In this document: positions 6,735 through 8,599 of the stretch, one piece after another | Layout: every line of letters begins with the position of its first letter | Position numbering within the stretch: the stretch's first letter is position 1 | Assembly (NCBI GenBank): GCA_014380505.1 | Contig: JACMJT010000448.1 | Span: 1-8,599, forward strand | Length of the DNA stretch: 8,599 nucleotides | DNA from: Hyphomicrobiales bacterium | Lineage (GTDB): Bacteria > Pseudomonadota > Alphaproteobacteria > Rhizobiales > Aestuariivirgaceae | Reading direction: 5' to 3' | Notes under the pieces: generated by a model | What the model was told of the DNA's origin: nothing | Databases searched by the model: none | Seen by the model: the letters and a program-made list of their open reading frames with translations, nothing else | Position numbers and translations under genes: made by a program

Positions 6735-7685
6735 ATGGTGTCGGACATGTTGAAATACCTGCGATATTCAATCGTTTTGGCAATGATCCTGGGTGGCTTG
6801 GCCGCCCCGGCCATGGCCCAGTCGGCATCGGAACTCGCGGTGCGCGTCACCCAGATGGAAGACCAGATGCGCCAGCTCGTGGGCCAGGTCGAGGAACTCA
6901 CTTTTCAGGTGAAGCAGTTGAAGGGCCTACGCGGAGAGAGCGATACGGGCGCCATTGATAGCGTTCCCCAGCAGGAGCCTGCCAAAACGAAGCAACTGGC
7001 TACCCAGAACGCTCCCGCGGACCAGGGCCTTGAGCAAATCGAGGACCAGCCGCTGGCCCAGGCGTCCGCTGAACAGACGTACATGAAAACCATCGTCAAC
7101 GAAGACGGCTCGGAAGACCAGGTGATCGCCAAGCAGGCTCCAGGCCCCAAGGTTTTGGGATCGCTTAATAGTTCCGCGAGCATTACCGACGATGGCGGCT
7201 TTCAAGGGCAAGTCCTCGTGGCTCCGGCCCAGCAAGAATCCAATGCCGATGCCGACCTGAGCCAGGGAGACTCGATCGAAACCGTTTCGCTTAGCCCCGA
7301 TTCCCCAGAGGCACTTTACGAGCGGTCCTATGAAAGCATGATGCGGCGCCAGTACGGCGAAGCAGAGGCGGGGTTCAGCACCTTCATCGAAAAGTTCTCT
7401 GACAACAGTCTGGCAGGCAGCGCGCAATACTGGCTGGGCGAGACCTATTATACCCAGAGCGATTTCCGCCAGGCGGCGCAGGCGTTTCTCCGGGGCTATA
7501 AACAATTCCCCAAGAGCCGCAGAGCAGCGGACAGCTTGCTGAGGCTCGGCATGTCGCTTGACCGGATGGGGCAAAAGCAACAGGCCTGCGCGTCCTACGA
7601 TGCCGTGAGCGCCGAATATCCGAAGGCGGTCGAGGCCAGGAAGCGGGCACAGGCCGAAGCCAAGCGTGCCGGCTGCTCGGCCTGA
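6735..7685 (+). CDS. cpoB: CpoB (YbgF), periplasmic Tol-Pal system coordinator
   Basis: CpoB is the last gene of the tol-pal operon in most Proteobacteria. In E. coli it coordinates outer-membrane constriction with peptidoglycan synthesis by PBP1B. The 316 residues show a signal peptide with cut after A-M-A (residue 28). A heptad-patterned coiled coil (about 31-64, the trimerisation segment in E. coli) follows, then a long Gln/Ala/Asp-rich linker to about 188, and a C-terminal block of tetratricopeptide repeats. These repeats include E-A-L-Y-E-R-S-Y, S-A-Q-Y-W-L-G-E-T-Y-Y and S-L-L-R-L-G-x-S-L. It is longer than the E. coli protein (263) because of the linker. The start at 6735 has GGGTGA just upstream, and an ATG at 6747 is an alternative. 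The gap from the second pal is 92 bases. tilS probably starts inside its last codons. Confidence 0.95.
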   Translation: MVSDMLKYLRYSIVLAMILGGLAAPAMAQSASELAVRVTQMEDQMRQLVGQVEELTFQVKQLKGLRGESDTGAIDSVPQQEPAKTKQLATQNAPADQGLEQIEDQPLAQASAEQTYMKTIVNEDGSEDQVIAKQAPGPKVLGSLNSSASITDDGGFQGQVLVAPAQQESNADADLSQGDSIETVSLSPDSPEALYERSYESMMRRQYGEAEAGFSTFIEKFSDNSLAGSAQYWLGETYYTQSDFRQAAQAFLRGYKQFPKSRRAADSLLRLGMSLDRMGQKQQACASYDAVSAEYPKAVEARKRAQAEAKRAGCSA

Positions 7686-8599
7686 TCCCACCCGACTTTT
7701 CCAACCTATCGCTACGCGGAAGCACGTCGCACTTGCCGTTTCCGGCGGGTCGGACTCCACGGCGCTGCTGCGGCTTGCCGCCCAGTGGCAAGGGCTGCCG
7801 CGCTTCACTGTTATGACCGTGAACCATGGGTTGCGAGCCGAGTCTGTGCAGGAGGCCCGCCAGGTGGCGGAATGGGCGGCGGAAGCGGGACTGCCCCACG
7901 TCATCCTGCACTGGAATTCGCCCAAGCCGCAAACCGGCATTCAGGCCAAGGCCCGGACCGCGCGCTATGATCTCATGTCGGAATGGTGCCGCTACAACGA
8001 TGTGCCGGTGTTGCTCACGGGACATACGCTGGACGATCAGGCCGAGACGGTTCTGATGCGGCTGGCGCGGACAACGAGCCTCGACAGCCTTGCCGGCATC
8101 CATCGTTTCAGCCGGTGGAACGATACGGAACTGTTTCGCCCGTTGCTGGGTGAGAAGAGGCAAGACCTCCGCGCCTATCTCTCATCCGTCGGGCAAGGCT
8201 GGATCGAAGACCCGAGCAACGATGACGAACGCTTCGAACGGGTCCGCATCCGTAAGGCGATGGCCGGCCTCGGGGATATCGGCATTACCGCGGAAGCGCT
8301 GGGTGAACTGGCCTGGCGAGCAACGGAGGCGGTAGAGGGGCTTTGGCGCGCCACGGACGATTGGGTGAAACTTCATGTGCAGGAATTTGAAACCGGCCAT
8401 TGTACGATCCCGCTCGAGCCATTCGCCGGACAAACGGCAGCCCTCCAGACTCGCATTCTTGGGCGTCTGATCAGCCGTTTTGGTGCAGGAAAAATGCCGG
8501 AGCCCGGCGAACTGGAGTTGCTTTCGGCCTGGATTGCAACGGGCGGCAGCCGCCGCACCCTCGGCGGGGCCATTCTGGCGCGGCGCAAGGATCATCTGC
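7666..8599 (+). CDS. tilS: TilS, tRNA(Ile)-lysidine synthase (partial, 3' end outside window)
   Basis: TilS attaches lysine to C34 of tRNA-Ile(CAU) using ATP, changing it to read AUA and accept isoleucine. The enzyme is essential. The reading frame is open to the window end (311 codons). It shows the PP-loop S-G-G-S-D-S (residues 26-31), then V-N-H-G-L-R, then G-H-T-x-D-D-Q-A-E-T (119-128), and W-I-E-D-P-S-N (179-185) followed by F-E-R-V-R-I-R, all TilS signatures. No ATG lies upstream of the PP-loop in this frame. The most plausible start is the GTG at 7666, inside the cpoB end (20-base overlap), giving the P-D-P-x-R-L-F N-terminus often seen in alphaproteobacterial TilS. A rarer start such as ATC at 7708 cannot be excluded. 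Identity is firm, the exact start is not. ftsH often follows in this group but is outside the window. Confidence 0.93.
   Translation, partial: MPAARPDPTRLFQPIATRKHVALAVSGGSDSTALLRLAAQWQGLPRFTVMTVNHGLRAESVQEARQVAEWAAEAGLPHVILHWNSPKPQTGIQAKARTARYDLMSEWCRYNDVPVLLTGHTLDDQAETVLMRLARTTSLDSLAGIHRFSRWNDTELFRPLLGEKRQDLRAYLSSVGQGWIEDPSNDDERFERVRIRKAMAGLGDIGITAEALGELAWRATEAVEGLWRATDDWVKLHVQEFETGHCTIPLEPFAGQTAALQTRILGRLISRFGAGKMPEPGELELLSAWIATGGSRRTLGGAILARRKDHL

Overview
The window is a chromosomal stretch of an alphaproteobacterium, most likely of the Hyphomicrobiales (Rhizobiales) or a near relative. This rests on the gene order (ruvA, ruvB, ybgC, tolQ, tolR, tolA, tolB, pal, cpoB, tilS), high GC in most genes, Pal and TolA sequence features, and a perfect CtrA-type TTAA-N7-TTAA box in front of tolQ. 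All genes lie on the + strand, tightly packed. No RNA genes, insertion sequences or CRISPR arrays were seen.

Layout. 1-69 holds the last 22 codons of ruvA. 66-473 is a small four-helix membrane protein of unknown function, joined to ruvA and ruvB by 4-base ATGA overlaps. 470-1513 is ruvB. 1506-1940 is the YbgC-type acyl-CoA thioesterase. 1941-2122 is a gene-free leader containing the CtrA box, an 18-base palindrome and several stem-loops. 2123-5536 is tolQ-tolR-tolA-tolB. 5559-6050 and 6151-6642 are two complete, tandem pal genes, where a tol-pal operon normally has one. 6735-7685 is cpoB (ybgF). From about 7666 to the window end is tilS, cut off at its 3' end and beginning without an ATG.

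How it works together. RuvAB drives Holliday-junction branch migration. TolQRA is the proton-motive-force motor of the inner membrane. It works through periplasmic TolB on the outer-membrane lipoprotein Pal, which binds peptidoglycan, to constrict the outer membrane at division. CpoB links this machine to cell-wall synthesis, and YbgC is its usual cytoplasmic neighbour. TilS modifies the tRNA-Ile(CAU) anticodon.

Main points of interest: the tandem pal pair (about 93% identical over the last 117 residues of Pal2, yet heavily diverged at synonymous sites); a CtrA-like half-site between the two pal genes and a full CtrA box before tolQ; a structured tolQ leader; and the low-GC membrane-protein gene wedged between ruvA and ruvB.
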